NCBI GenBank assembly: GCA_030267565.1
Contig: BRXU01000010.1
Span: forward strand, 2,600,501 to 2,664,500
Reading direction: 5' to 3'
Length of the DNA: 64,000 nt
Source of the DNA: Pleodorina starrii
Lineage: Eukaryota > Chlorophyta > Chlorophyceae > Chlamydomonadales > Volvocaceae
Shown: positions 17,143 to 26,423 of the stretch, one piece after another
Numbering within the stretch: position 1 is the first letter of the stretch
Layout of the letters: each line of letters starts with the position of its first letter
Notes under the pieces: model-generated
The model's database searches: none
The model's input: only the letters and a program-made list of their open reading frames with translations
Told to the model about the DNA's origin: nothing
Made by a program: the position numbers and the translations under genes

Positions 17143-18104
17143 TCATTTTTACATTTGATTGGAGTGGGACGGTACAGCACCCTGCGATGATAGTGCACTT
17201 GATCATCATCTTTAAATGCCTTGCAGATCTTTCTGAATTTCGTGGTGTCACCATCGTCCATACACTTGATGAGGAACAACATTGCAAAGACGCCACACTC
17301 TGTGTTCTTGAATTGTCGCTGATGGCGGTTGATCTTTCTGTGAAAAGCGCGGTCTTTTGAGGCATTTGGCCCACCTTCGACCTCGGCCTTCACCTGCGTC
17401 ATGAACTGTATAATGGAGTGGGGCGGCATGCGCCCCATTGAGTCATAGTAGCAAATGCCATACACGCGCCGTGTCGCATCTAGACCCGCATACACCGCCA
17501 CCCAGTGTGACCCGGACTGGTCATGCCGGTCCAGGTTGAATATGACACCGAATTCAGTCTTGCCATCCCTATTGAGTCGATCTAATAGGGCAGGTACACT
17601 ACACAGCTCGCGTGAAATGCAGCTGTCACCATGACTCTCGGAAAAGTTGACTGGAAAGACTCCCATGAAATGAAAGCTTGGCTTTGCCTCACTGTATTGG
17701 CGCATCACTTGCTCAATATCGACCGTGCTCAGCCACTCACGGTCATTGACGAGCCATTCTCGTGGCATTGGTGGCCGAAAGTGTGGCTCCAATTCTTTTT
17801 TCAGCTCTGAATCAGATATCATTTGCAGAACACAGTGGTCCCCAGTCTTGCAATGCTCCCCATGTTCCCTGGCCATGCGCAACTGAAGCGCACTCAATAA
17901 ACTTGCATGGCTGGCACGATGTGGATCTGGAATGCTGTTGTGTCTGGGTGCTGTCTCATTGTACCGTTCGGCGATTTTTTTGATCTCTTCTGGTCTGAGG
18001 CACGAACCATACTCCTCGTAGTGTGCTGTCCGTGCAGGTGAACAGTACCCTTGTGCCTCAATCAGCAGCGGGGACCAAGATTGATCACGTTGTGCGCTTG
18101 ACAT
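17139..18104 (-). CDS. Ulp1/adenain-type cysteine protease (321 aa)
   Basis: Proteases of this clan (peptidase family C48 and relatives) cut virion precursor proteins in NCLDVs and adenoviruses. The ATG at 18104 (MSSAQRDQSW) is used rather than an in-frame TTG at 18149. The catalytic order His-Asp-Cys is complete: SHWVAVY with His200, YYDSMGRM with Asp221, and FKNTECGVFAM with Cys270. A Gln sits six residues before the Cys (position 264), as in Ulp1. VIFNLDRHDQSGSHW precedes the His. The N-terminal 150 residues are specific to this protein and include EEIKKIAERYN. A role in virion maturation is the likely one for an NCLDV; de-SUMOylation-like activity is possible but less likely. Confidence 0.85.
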   Translation of the reverse strand: MSSAQRDQSWSPLLIEAQGYCSPARTAHYEEYGSCLRPEEIKKIAERYNETAPRHNSIPDPHRASHASLLSALQLRMAREHGEHCKTGDHCVLQMISDSELKKELEPHFRPPMPREWLVNDREWLSTVDIEQVMRQYSEAKPSFHFMGVFPVNFSESHGDSCISRELCSVPALLDRLNRDGKTEFGVIFNLDRHDQSGSHWVAVYAGLDATRRVYGICYYDSMGRMPPHSIIQFMTQVKAEVEGGPNASKDRAFHRKINRHQRQFKNTECGVFAMLFLIKCMDDGDTTKFRKICKAFKDDDQVHYHRRVLYRPTPIKCKND

Positions 18105-18375
18105 GATGGAGACTGTGCGTGTTTGATTTGCCTCTTGTATGCCGAACAAATTTTAGGCTCCGCTGCAGAGAAAAACTGCATAAACACAACATGTGAGAGC
18201 ACTATATAGGAACTAGATTTTTTTCATAAGGGGCCAGGCCCAATTACTTCCATACACAAGCCCATCAAAAGCTGTGCCAAACTATAGGCCTGATCCTGCG
18301 TTGATAGCCAACTCTCACCCCCGTAGTGTGAGACCAAGTAAAGCAGACGGGCTACAGTCACCCCAACAGTGAGCA

Positions 18376-21111
18376 ATGGACTTGTTGGCTGAATTTCTCC
18401 GGCAGCACCGTGCCACACGGGGTGAAGAGTTGACACACACTTGTATTGAGACACCCATGTCTGGCTCATTCTACGTGCCCGCGGAGGACATGGAGGACAT
18501 GCTGCACTTGTACGCAAACGCACTTGTGTCCGGGGCGGAAATGTGTGTGACAGAGCGCCGGAAACTGGTTGGCCCTATGGTCGTGGACATTGACCTGCGA
18601 TTTCCACCAGGTGGCAATCTGCAACGCCGCTACACCCAGTCCCATGTAGATCGTATTGCAGCCGCCCATGCCAGTGCAGTTTTCAAAGTCATTGATGTCC
18701 CCAACTACACACTGTATGTGATGGAAAAGCCAATGCCAGCACATGGCAAGGATTGCATCAAAGATGGCATTCATTTTGTGGCGCCAGACATTCCTGCACG
18801 GGCGGATGTGCAGCACATCATTCGTTCACTCATGCTGCCAGATGTGGACCCTGTGCTGCGAGAGTTGGGGTCGTCGAATGATGTTGGGGATGCTGTGGAT
18901 GAGGCAGTCATAGAGCGCAACAACTGGATGATGTATGGCAGTCGCAAGCCGGGCCAACCTGCATACGAGGTGACACGAGTTTTGCGCTTCAGGCGCCCTG
19001 CACCAGATGTGGCAGCAACAGCCGTGGCTCCAGGCCAGCCCATGATGGAGGTCATGAGTGCTCCCCTGGGCTGTTGCGTGTCCCCCAGGGCTTCGGGCTA
19101 CACTGTGGCCGAGGTGGAGAACCTGGTGCGCACACTGTCTATACGCTGCTGTGGTGTGAGTGATGAGCCAGTGCTCACTATGCGTGGCCAGGAATTGGTG
19201 GATGAGCGGGTGCAACAGCGAGCTGCTCGGGAGGAGTGTAAGCGGGCGTCACACACTGCTGCCACCAAGATACGTGAGTTGCGGCAAGAGCTGCAGCAGC
19301 AGCGAACCGCTGCAGTGGATGACGCTGAGCTTGATCAGGCACGCAGGCTGGTGCAGCTTCTGAGCGACATGCGTGTTCATGACTATCACTCATGGATGAG
19401 TGTTGGCTGGTGCCTCCACAACATCGATGACAGGTTGCTGAGTGAATGGATTGACTTGAGCAAAAAGTCACCCAAGTACAAGTCGGGCGAGTGTGAAGCC
19501 AAGTGGGCCACCATGCGTGCAGACGGCCTAGGCATGGGCACACTGCACATGTGGGCCAAGCAGGACGCGCCAGATAAGTACAGGGAGGTTGTGCGCACAG
19601 GTCTGCAGGAGCTCTTGATGCAGGCGGCTCTACACGCAGCACACAATGATGTTGCACGCGTGATGTACCACATGTTTCGCTATGAGTATGTATGCTGTAA
19701 CAGCCGACCTCCCATATGGTACGAGTACCGCAACCATCGGTGGCATCGGAGTGATAACGGCAGGGGTTTGCGCACACGCATCAGTGAGGATGTGTGGCGA
19801 GAGTTCTCTACCGCATCCAACATCCAGCAGCAAATGTCACTTGTAACAACCGACAAGGTCAAACAGCAGCAGCATCAGGAGCTGGCAAAAAAGTACATGG
19901 ACCTCGCGCTGAAGCTCAAGAACACCCCCTACAAGGGGAACATCATGACTGAGTGTGCAGACATGTTTTTTGTGGATGGCTTTGAGGCAAAGCTGGACAG
20001 CAAGACACACCTGATTGGTTTTGAGAATGGTGTGTACGATCTGGCTGCACGGGAGTTTCGGGACGGCCGACCTGATGACTATCTGTCATTCAGCACCGGG
20101 TGCAACTATGTGCCCTACAACCCCACGGACCCGGAGATTGCACATATTCGACGCTTCTTTAGCCAGGTACAGCCGTGCCCCGTGATGCGCGACTATCTCC
20201 TTTCATTGTTTGCAAGCTTCCTGAGTGGCGAGTGCAAGGACCAGAAGTTTCACATCTGGACCGGGTCGGGCTCCAACGGCAAGTCTGCGTGTATCGATTT
20301 GTTTGAGCGGTCCATGGGTGACTACACGTGCAAGTTCCCGGTCACACTGCTCACACAGAAGCGCGCGGCATCCAATGCTGCCACATCTGAGCTAGCGCGC
20401 GCCAAGGGTAGGCGCCTCGCGGTCCTGCAGGAGCCCAGTGAGGATGAGAAGCTTCATGTGGGCCTGATGAAGGAGCTGACGGGCGGCGACACCATCCAGT
20501 GTCGGGCGCTCTTCAAGGATCCCATTGAGTACCGGCCCCAGTACAAGCTCGTCCTGCTGTGCAACCACCTGCCCAGCGTGCCCAGTGATGATGGCGGCAC
20601 CTGGCGGCGCCTCCGTGTCGTGGAGTTTAAATCCAAGTTTTGTGAAAACCCAACAGCAGCAAATGAGTTCCCCATTGACATGACCCTCAGCCAGAAGTTT
20701 CCACAGTGGTGCAGCCACTTTCTTACCCTGCTGTTAGAGGAGTACTGGCCACAGGTGGCCAGCAACTGTGTGGTGGAGCCGGAGCAAGTGCTGGCCTGCA
20801 CCCGTGAGTACCAGAGCAACAATGATCACGTGTCTGCCTTCATAGATGAGTGTGTCGAAAAGGCGGATCAATTCCTGACGTTTGCAGAGGCCTTTAACGA
20901 GTTCAAGGTATGGGTGCGTGATGACAATGTGCCGGTGCGGGTCCCCAAAAAGTCTGAGTTTCGCAAGGCTCTCGAGCAGCGGCTGGGACGTGGTGTCACT
21001 GTATCGGGCTGTGCTGGGTTCAAGGGTTACAAGCTGCGCAACCGATATGCGGGTGGCATTGGGGGGGGGAGAAGACGCGGGAGATGGGGATGGTATCGAT
21101 CCTTGAGATGA
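18376..21111 (+). CDS. D5-like primase-helicase (911 aa)
   Basis: This is the NCLDV hallmark replication protein. The N-terminal region is of the archaeo-eukaryotic primase type (GPMVVDIDLRF near residue 74, then KDGIHFVAPDI). A middle helical region with RLVQLLSDMRVHDYHSWMSV and a D5-N-like part (YEYVCCNSRPPIWYEYRNHRW) follow. The C-terminal superfamily 3 helicase has Walker A GSGSNGKSA (Lys636), Walker B-like GRRLAVLQEPSE, and the sensor strand YKLVLLCNHLPSVPS, followed by GTWRRLRVVEF. All core motifs are intact. It should prime and unwind viral DNA with PCNA and the unseen DNA polymerase B. The start at 18376 gives a typical length. RPB5 follows on the same strand after 58 bp. Confidence 0.95.
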   Translation: MDLLAEFLRQHRATRGEELTHTCIETPMSGSFYVPAEDMEDMLHLYANALVSGAEMCVTERRKLVGPMVVDIDLRFPPGGNLQRRYTQSHVDRIAAAHASAVFKVIDVPNYTLYVMEKPMPAHGKDCIKDGIHFVAPDIPARADVQHIIRSLMLPDVDPVLRELGSSNDVGDAVDEAVIERNNWMMYGSRKPGQPAYEVTRVLRFRRPAPDVAATAVAPGQPMMEVMSAPLGCCVSPRASGYTVAEVENLVRTLSIRCCGVSDEPVLTMRGQELVDERVQQRAAREECKRASHTAATKIRELRQELQQQRTAAVDDAELDQARRLVQLLSDMRVHDYHSWMSVGWCLHNIDDRLLSEWIDLSKKSPKYKSGECEAKWATMRADGLGMGTLHMWAKQDAPDKYREVVRTGLQELLMQAALHAAHNDVARVMYHMFRYEYVCCNSRPPIWYEYRNHRWHRSDNGRGLRTRISEDVWREFSTASNIQQQMSLVTTDKVKQQQHQELAKKYMDLALKLKNTPYKGNIMTECADMFFVDGFEAKLDSKTHLIGFENGVYDLAAREFRDGRPDDYLSFSTGCNYVPYNPTDPEIAHIRRFFSQVQPCPVMRDYLLSLFASFLSGECKDQKFHIWTGSGSNGKSACIDLFERSMGDYTCKFPVTLLTQKRAASNAATSELARAKGRRLAVLQEPSEDEKLHVGLMKELTGGDTIQCRALFKDPIEYRPQYKLVLLCNHLPSVPSDDGGTWRRLRVVEFKSKFCENPTAANEFPIDMTLSQKFPQWCSHFLTLLLEEYWPQVASNCVVEPEQVLACTREYQSNNDHVSAFIDECVEKADQFLTFAEAFNEFKVWVRDDNVPVRVPKKSEFRKALEQRLGRGVTVSGCAGFKGYKLRNRYAGGIGGGRRRGRWGWYRSLR

Positions 21112-21120
21112 TATAAGAGG
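21112..21120 (+). promoter_or_regulatory. TATA-like element TATAAGAGG before RPB5
   Basis: It overlaps the stop region of the primase-helicase and lies 50 bp before the RPB5 ATG. Inferred from position and similarity. Confidence 0.4.
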
Positions 21121-21169
21121 TGGTGCTGGGTGGTAGAGCCACCACACACTCACTCTCTCTTAGGCCAAA

Positions 21170-21733
21170 ATGGACAGTGGTAAGCTGCGAGCATTTCAGA
21201 CCATCAAGGAGATGCTGGCTGATCGGGGCCTGTCGGTGGGCAACCTTGATAGGATGCTCCCAGAGGAGGTGCTGAGAATGTTCTCACACACTGGGAGCGT
21301 GGTGATAGACGACCGCATCCAACTGTTTTTCCTCACACAATCGTCCCTGAAAGGGCAAGGCAAGTCCCTGACCAGCATTGGGTCAGATGTGCGGCATCAC
21401 ATTTTGATTGTACAAGAGAAGCCCACCGCCGTCACACTGAACACGATATCTAATGAGTACACAGCAGCAGGGGTATCCATGGAGATTTTTGAGATTGCCG
21501 AGCTGATCAACAATGTATCCCGTGCACCCGGCGTCCCCAGACATGAGCTGCTCAGCAAGGAAGATGCGGAAAAGGTGCTGTCAATGTACGATGTGAGCCG
21601 CTCCCAGCTGCCACACATATTGCGCAGTGACCCCCAGGCCCGCTACCTGGGTGTGCGTCCAGGCCAGGTTATGCGCATCACACGCATCAGCCCCACGGCA
21701 GGTGAATCTGTCTCCTACCGTGTGTGTGTGTGA
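21170..21733 (+). CDS. RPB5: RNA polymerase subunit RPB5 (187 aa)
   Basis: RPB5 is a shared small subunit at the jaw of eukaryotic-type RNA polymerases. The N-terminal half is the variable jaw domain (TIKEMLADRGLSVGN, DDRIQLFF, HHILIVQEKPT). The C-terminal assembly domain is clear: FEIAELINNV, PRHELLSKEDAEKVL, LPHILRSDPQARYLG, then RPGQVMRITRISPTAGE and a YRVCV end. This last pattern is the RPB5/RpoH signature. The length is close to the family norm. Its presence shows that the virus carries its own polymerase. Confidence 0.95.
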   Translation: MDSGKLRAFQTIKEMLADRGLSVGNLDRMLPEEVLRMFSHTGSVVIDDRIQLFFLTQSSLKGQGKSLTSIGSDVRHHILIVQEKPTAVTLNTISNEYTAAGVSMEIFEIAELINNVSRAPGVPRHELLSKEDAEKVLSMYDVSRSQLPHILRSDPQARYLGVRPGQVMRITRISPTAGESVSYRVCV

Positions 21734-21825
21734 TTTGTGTCGGGTCTGGTGTGTGGCCCGCGCCTTGGCCCTTTTTTTCTCCAATTCTCACAGCACAAGT
21801 ACGCACTCATCTTCATATTGCGTCG

Positions 21826-23058
21826 ATGACGGACGTTTACACTCCAATAGACCTGTTTAATGTTATTCCGGGTTCGGATTCCAGCCTCGCTGGCATTGTA
21901 AATAACACGACCCGTTTCTTGGTCGCGACCCGGCTGCACTCCCTGCTGGAGGCACGGCCAGGAATCAGCTTTGATGCCACCCAGGGCATTGAGACCCTTA
22001 GTAACGTGCTGTTCAACAATGCACACCCGAAACCGACTATTGTGCCTAGGTTTACCAAGGTGTATAACACCACAAGCGCGCACGTGCTTGCGATCAGCAA
22101 CCTGCGCCGATACTTCAACACGCCAGCGAAGCTGATTCAGTGCACAGAGCCGATGCAGATGCTGCTGGCAGTGAGGTGTGTGTGTGATGGCATATTTGAC
22201 AACTTGGCGGCTGTTGCACGCATCAACATGGACTTGCCATCAAAGAAAGAGCTGGCGCAGCGCATTGCCGACGATGTGTACCAGCAGGTTCCCTTCCCTG
22301 ATGACAAGAACCTGCAAAAGCACATGTCCTATGTTGCAAACTACCTGCAGAACCTGTACAAGCCATCCAGCGCCTTGCATACCACATTGTGGGCAAACCA
22401 GACCCTGCGCTGCGTCGTCTTTGCAGCCTATTACCCCTACTATGTGTTTCTCTACTTCATGTCCTTTGTGTCATATTCTGCATCCGCATCAGCAACGGGG
22501 CCCTCCCGGGGCAACATCTCATTCATGGAAGATCGTCTGGCCAAGTTGTGCTGCTACATGTTCCTCCTGCGCATTGCGGTCGTGTTGTTTGACCGGCTGC
22601 CAGCCAACAACAGTGCGACATGCAACTCTACATGCGACGACATGCAGACGTTCCTGATACAGGTGATTGACAACCTGGCATTCAATGTGCTTGAACGAGA
22701 GTATAGCATTGTGGCGGACGCGCAGCCTACATACTATAACACTGTGCGCAAGCTTTCTAGCTCCAACAAGATGGTCAGTTCAGAGCTGGTGGCGGACAAT
22801 GAGCGATATGACCTGTACAAGCAAAACCTAATATCTGCCGCAAACAGTCAGCTGGCGCTGCAGCGCCAGCTGGCCAATATCAAGACATGGTACCAATTCG
22901 ATTTTTGGTTGTGGGTGGGAATTGTTGTGGTGCTGGTGGCACTTTTGGCTGTCCCCCTCCCCAGAAGGTGGGACGCCTGGCTGGTGTATGGCATCAGTGT
23001 GGCGGTGATGCTGTATGTGCTGGTGGCCGCCTTGGTGGGTGCTGTGCGAAACCTCTAG
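21826..23058 (+). CDS. Membrane protein with two C-terminal helices (410 aa)
   Basis: The ATG at 21826 (MTDVYTPIDLFNVIPG) is preferred to a GTG at 21724, which overlaps the end of RPB5. Residues 1-190 look soluble. A central hydrophobic stretch (about 195-220, CVVFAAYYPYYVFLYFMSFV) and another near 245-260 follow. Two strong helices close the protein (FWLWVGIVVVLVALLAVPL and YGISVAVMLYVLVAAL). The CNSTCDDMQTF segment holds two cysteines. Membrane proteins of this size are common in the cores of mimivirus relatives. I do not recognise a named family. The gene is convergent with the next membrane protein and overlaps it by 4 bp. Confidence 0.6.
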   Translation: MTDVYTPIDLFNVIPGSDSSLAGIVNNTTRFLVATRLHSLLEARPGISFDATQGIETLSNVLFNNAHPKPTIVPRFTKVYNTTSAHVLAISNLRRYFNTPAKLIQCTEPMQMLLAVRCVCDGIFDNLAAVARINMDLPSKKELAQRIADDVYQQVPFPDDKNLQKHMSYVANYLQNLYKPSSALHTTLWANQTLRCVVFAAYYPYYVFLYFMSFVSYSASASATGPSRGNISFMEDRLAKLCCYMFLLRIAVVLFDRLPANNSATCNSTCDDMQTFLIQVIDNLAFNVLEREYSIVADAQPTYYNTVRKLSSSNKMVSSELVADNERYDLYKQNLISAANSQLALQRQLANIKTWYQFDFWLWVGIVVVLVALLAVPLPRRWDAWLVYGISVAVMLYVLVAALVGAVRNL

Positions 23059-23714
23059 GATGAGCAGCTCTGGTCACCTCCTGCGGGGGTGTACTTGGCA
23101 AAGTAGTACTTGTTCCAGTCTGTGTGACGGCGATATGAATTGTTGGCAAAGTAGATGAGCAAGACCAGGATGTAAACAGCAATAATAGAGCAGCTTATGC
23201 CTCCTGCAGCGGCCACAGACAAGATCTTCGGATCATGTTTGAGTGCAAGGGAAACAATCACAGTGCACACTGCTGTAATGAACAGGGCACTCAGCATGAC
23301 CCGGTTGAGGAACCGTGTGTATTGAATGTCGTACATGATGATCATTTGTTGCTGCCGTGTCCGCATAACCTGGCTGCGGGCCTTGCCATTCAGTTCGTCT
23401 AGCTGCTGCTGCTGTTGCTCAAGGCTGTCACTGATGTACTGGTTGGCGTTGTACATGTCATTGTAATTTGCCAGTGCGACTGATGCTTGTGCATACTTGA
23501 TAATGCCCATCGCAAGATTATTTACAAACGTATTTGAGGACGTCCCCAAGCTGTTCCTGGTCTGTGTGTTGCTGAAGATGTTGTTGATGACAGTGGGATC
23601 AAACTTCTGGCTGTCCACTGTTGCAGATGTTATGTTGCGCACTGCCATGCGCAAGCCCTCCACAGCCTGTGCCTGGTTGACGGCCGAGTAGTTGATGACG
23701 TTGGGGGATGCCAT
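23055..23714 (-). CDS. Membrane protein ending in RRHTDWNKYYF (219 aa)
   Basis: The ATG at 23714 (MASPNVINYSAVNQ) is chosen over 23807. The N-terminal half is helical and polar, with a coiled stretch SLEQQQQQLDELNGKA. Two membrane helices follow near residues 135-155 (VMLSALFITAVCTVIVSLAL) and 165-190 (SIIAVYILVLLIYFANN). The tail YRRHTDWNKYYF sits right after the last helix. I associate the YRRxxDWNKYY tail with conserved virion membrane proteins of mesomimiviruses. It may work with the convergent membrane gene at 21826-23058. No enzymatic motif. Confidence 0.6.
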   Translation of the reverse strand: MASPNVINYSAVNQAQAVEGLRMAVRNITSATVDSQKFDPTVINNIFSNTQTRNSLGTSSNTFVNNLAMGIIKYAQASVALANYNDMYNANQYISDSLEQQQQQLDELNGKARSQVMRTRQQQMIIMYDIQYTRFLNRVMLSALFITAVCTVIVSLALKHDPKILSVAAAGGISCSIIAVYILVLLIYFANNSYRRHTDWNKYYFAKYTPAGGDQSCSS

Positions 23715-23813
23715 GCAGATAGGACCAGTTAATTGTGTTCTACACTGTTGTATGGAAATAATGTTTGGCAGCACCAATACCCCCCAAGCTTTCACATGAA
23801 GGCTCAAAAGGGT

Positions 23814-24356
23814 TCAAAAGGGTTTGTAAGGACTGTATGGTGAGTGTTCGTATGCATTGTGAGGAGCAACAGTCCCATTTGGGGCAGCAGCAACAGAAGC
23901 AGCAGTGGGTTGCACAGGTGTTGCTGTGGCTGCACGTGTGCTGGGGTGATATTTACGGATGGGGCCGTGGCTGCGGGTGTGACTGTGGCTATTGCTGCTG
24001 TGCATGTCATGATATTCTTCTCTCACAGTAGTGTGCTCGGTGGTAATGTTGCGACTGTTGGGTATGTCTGATTGTTCGCACAGCTGCAACTGTAGCTGCT
24101 CACCATGTTGCTGTACTGATTCACGGTGATGTTGGATAATCCAGATGGCAAGCACCACCATGAGCAGAGCGCCAGATATCATGTCATAAGCTGTAATGAC
24201 AAGCACTGCACACAGATATGCCGCCACGAACAGTGAGGACTCTATGAGCAAGTGCACTGGCTGCACACTGATGGATGTCATCAGTAAGATGTAGCCAAGC
24301 AGCAACCCTTTGATGCCTGCCCTGAAAACCTCTGTAGCTGCATTGGAAGAGTCCAT
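23814..24356 (-). CDS. Membrane protein with proline-rich tail ending in PYKPF (180 aa)
   Basis: ATG at 24356. Three hydrophobic segments fill residues about 15-90 (LLLGYILLMTSISV, SLFVAAYLCAVLVITAY, ALLMVVLAIWII). The rest is hydrophilic and rich in His, Ser, Thr and Pro, and ends HSPYSPYKPF. A membrane anchor with a long polar tail is a common plan for NCLDV virion proteins. No known domain is recognised. It is separated by 99 bp from a same-strand membrane gene. Confidence 0.55.
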   Translation of the reverse strand: MDSSNAATEVFRAGIKGLLLGYILLMTSISVQPVHLLIESSLFVAAYLCAVLVITAYDMISGALLMVVLAIWIIQHHRESVQQHGEQLQLQLCEQSDIPNSRNITTEHTTVREEYHDMHSSNSHSHTRSHGPIRKYHPSTRAATATPVQPTAASVAAAPNGTVAPHNAYEHSPYSPYKPF

Positions 24357-24456
24357 CCCTCGTTTCCATCTCCTGCCAAGCTACAAGAAAAACAATGCAT
24401 CATCCTAGCGCTCACATACGCAAGGGGGCTAAGGGTAAGGGCCAAGCAGCATGTAT

Positions 24457-24540
24457 TGCACGAATAGCGAAGTGGTCAAACGCGGTCGACTTAAGATCGA
24501 CTCTCGTAAGAGTTCATGGGTTCGAGTCCCATTTCGTGCA
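24457..24540 (+). tRNA. tRNA-Leu (anticodon TAA)
   Basis: An 84-nt cloverleaf is visible. The acceptor arms TGCACGA and TCGTGCA pair over 7 bp. The anticodon stem GTCGA/TCGAC closes the loop CTTAAGA with anticodon TAA at 24492-24494. A variable arm CTCGTAAGAG and a T arm GGGTTCGAGTCCC follow. The long variable arm fits a class II leucine tRNA. No CCA is encoded and no intron is needed. It lies just upstream of the A18-like helicase. tRNA-Leu genes are among the tRNAs commonly kept by giant viruses. Confidence 0.93.
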
Positions 24541-24612
24541 TGTCTTAGGTCACATACAGGTGTTTGTAGTGAGAGGCATCTGGAGAAAGTGAGACCAGCC
24601 CATCCAGTGTCA

Positions 24613-26319
24613 ATGCACCTTTACAGCAACTTTGTGCCGCTTGATCAGTTTGTGTCCAAAGCACCAGCACCAGCACCAGCACCAGCAGCACCAGCAGCAC
24701 CAGCAGCACCAGCAGCACCAGCAGCACCAGCAGCACCAGCAGCACCAGCAGCACCAGCAGCACCAGCAGCACCAGCATCGACACAAAACGAAGGAAAGGG
24801 CAAGCCGGGCTCTGTTCAGGCATGCAGCAGTGACAACACCTCTGAGAAGAAAAGATGGGACACTTGTTTGGGTTCTCGTGGCTATGGAGTTAGGCTTTCA
24901 ACATTGCCCAGCTCTGGTGCATGCTCACCTGGCGCACTCAAACGTGAGCTGACAGTGCGGCCATTTGTGCCCAAAGGCTACAGGCCAGCAGGCTCCGAGG
25001 TGCAAGAGTTTTCCCTGTTTTCAGAGGACAATGACATCTTGTACATGCCCAAGGCGTTTGGGCTGGAGCGCTTTGGGCTACCTCAGATGGATGAGCTAAC
25101 AGCTGGCGAACCCATCTCCTTGGTGTTCAATGGGCAGCTACGCCCCGAGCAATGTGACCCCGTGGCATGTTTCTTGGATGCAACACGGGACCCATTGCGC
25201 CGAGGTGGTGTCCTCAACCTGCCATGTGCATTTGGTAAGACCGCCATTGCCATTCACCTGGTGTGCCGCCTGGGCCTCAAAGCGTTGGTAATTGTTCACA
25301 AGGAATTCCTGGTGCAGCAGTGGAGGGAGCGCCTTGCACAGTTTGCCCCTCTGGCCCGTGTGGGTCTGATTCAAGGTAACAAGGTTGATGTGGCGGACAA
25401 GGATGTGGTAATTGCCATGCTGCAGAGCCTGGCCATGAGGGAGTACCCGCCAGAGGTGATGGCTGGGTTTGGCTTTGTGGTGGTTGACGAGGTTCACCGC
25501 ACAGGTGCAGAGATATTTTCACGCACGCTCTCCAAGGTCAATTTCAAATATTCGCTGGGCTTGTCTGCAACAATACAGCGCAAAGATGGCATGTCCAAGG
25601 TGTTTCTGTGGCACATTGGGGAGGTTGTGTTCAAGGCGACAGAACAGGGCCATGACACTGCTGGTGCTGCAGGGGCGCACCTAGCCCCTTGTGTGCACAC
25701 ATTCCTATACAATGACTCTGACCCGGCCTACTGCAAGGAGCTCTGGCTTTCCAGCGGCAAGCCCAACCTGCAACGCATGGTCAACAACATATGTGAGCAC
25801 ATGCCCCGCATCGGCCAAATTGTGAATGTCATCCACGCTGTTATGAACAGGGAGCCACGGCGCAAAGTACTTGTTCTGTCAGATCGGCGTGGACATTTGA
25901 CAATGCTGGATGCCCAGCTGAAAGCGTGTGGATTGTGTGATGTGGGTTATTATGTAGGTGGAATGAAAGAGGTTGACCTGAAGGATTCTGAAGCCCGATC
26001 CATAATCCTTGGCACATTTGCCATGGCGCAAGAAGGTCTGGACATCCGTGGGCTAGACACATTGGTGTTGGCCAGCCCCAAAACCGACATTGTGCAGGCG
26101 GTCGGCCGCATCCTGAGGGACAGGCCAAGTGAGCGGAAACATGCACCATTGATCATAGATATAGTGGACACCTTTGGCCCCTTTGCACATCAAGCACACA
26201 GACGAGCACGGTACTACAAGAAGTGTGGTTATCAGGTTGTTGGGGAGGCTGGATCAGCCGATGAAGATGTGGATTCATCTGTGGAAGAACCATCATGCTG
26301 TATGTTCATAGACACGTAG
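24613..26319 (+). CDS. A18-like superfamily 2 helicase (568 aa)
   Basis: NCLDV A18-type helicases act in transcript release and late transcription. The ATG at 24613 (MHLYSNFVPLDQF) is used because a longer frame begins inside the tRNA gene. The N-terminal 60 residues contain an Ala-Pro tract from a 9-bp DNA repeat. The helicase core has motif I NLPCAFGKTA (Lys209), motif Ia ALVIVHKEFLVQQW, motif II VVVDEVH (Asp292), motif III LSATIQRKDG, and the second RecA-like half with KVLVLSDRRGHL, GTFAMAQEGLDI and VQAVGRILRD (motif VI). All motifs are intact. It probably works with the RNA polymerase and TFIIS encoded nearby. Confidence 0.9.
   Translation: MHLYSNFVPLDQFVSKAPAPAPAPAAPAAPAAPAAPAAPAAPAAPAAPAAPAAPASTQNEGKGKPGSVQACSSDNTSEKKRWDTCLGSRGYGVRLSTLPSSGACSPGALKRELTVRPFVPKGYRPAGSEVQEFSLFSEDNDILYMPKAFGLERFGLPQMDELTAGEPISLVFNGQLRPEQCDPVACFLDATRDPLRRGGVLNLPCAFGKTAIAIHLVCRLGLKALVIVHKEFLVQQWRERLAQFAPLARVGLIQGNKVDVADKDVVIAMLQSLAMREYPPEVMAGFGFVVVDEVHRTGAEIFSRTLSKVNFKYSLGLSATIQRKDGMSKVFLWHIGEVVFKATEQGHDTAGAAGAHLAPCVHTFLYNDSDPAYCKELWLSSGKPNLQRMVNNICEHMPRIGQIVNVIHAVMNREPRRKVLVLSDRRGHLTMLDAQLKACGLCDVGYYVGGMKEVDLKDSEARSIILGTFAMAQEGLDIRGLDTLVLASPKTDIVQAVGRILRDRPSERKHAPLIIDIVDTFGPFAHQAHRRARYYKKCGYQVVGEAGSADEDVDSSVEEPSCCMFIDT
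24660..24780. repeat. 9-bp GCACCAGCA repeat coding an Ala-Pro tract
   Basis: About a dozen near-identical units encode an APA repeat at the N-terminus of the helicase. The 9-bp period is in frame. It explains long spurious HQQ and LVL frames on other registers. Confidence 0.9.
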
Positions 26320-26423
26320 GTGCTTCATTGACCTGGTCTTGCGTCCTGTGATGGCATGCCAATATGTAATTCATCTAGCAGCCAATAACATAGGCCGTTT
26401 TCCTGCGGGGTCTAGCAACTGCC

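Noticed and set aside
24451..24612. N-terminal extension of the A18-like helicase
   Set aside because: The extension would begin inside the tRNA-Leu gene and encodes no conserved sequence.
24632..24952. HQHQQ-rich plus frame and LVLLVL minus frame
   Set aside because: Both are alternative registers of the 9-bp GCACCAGCA repeat in the helicase gene.
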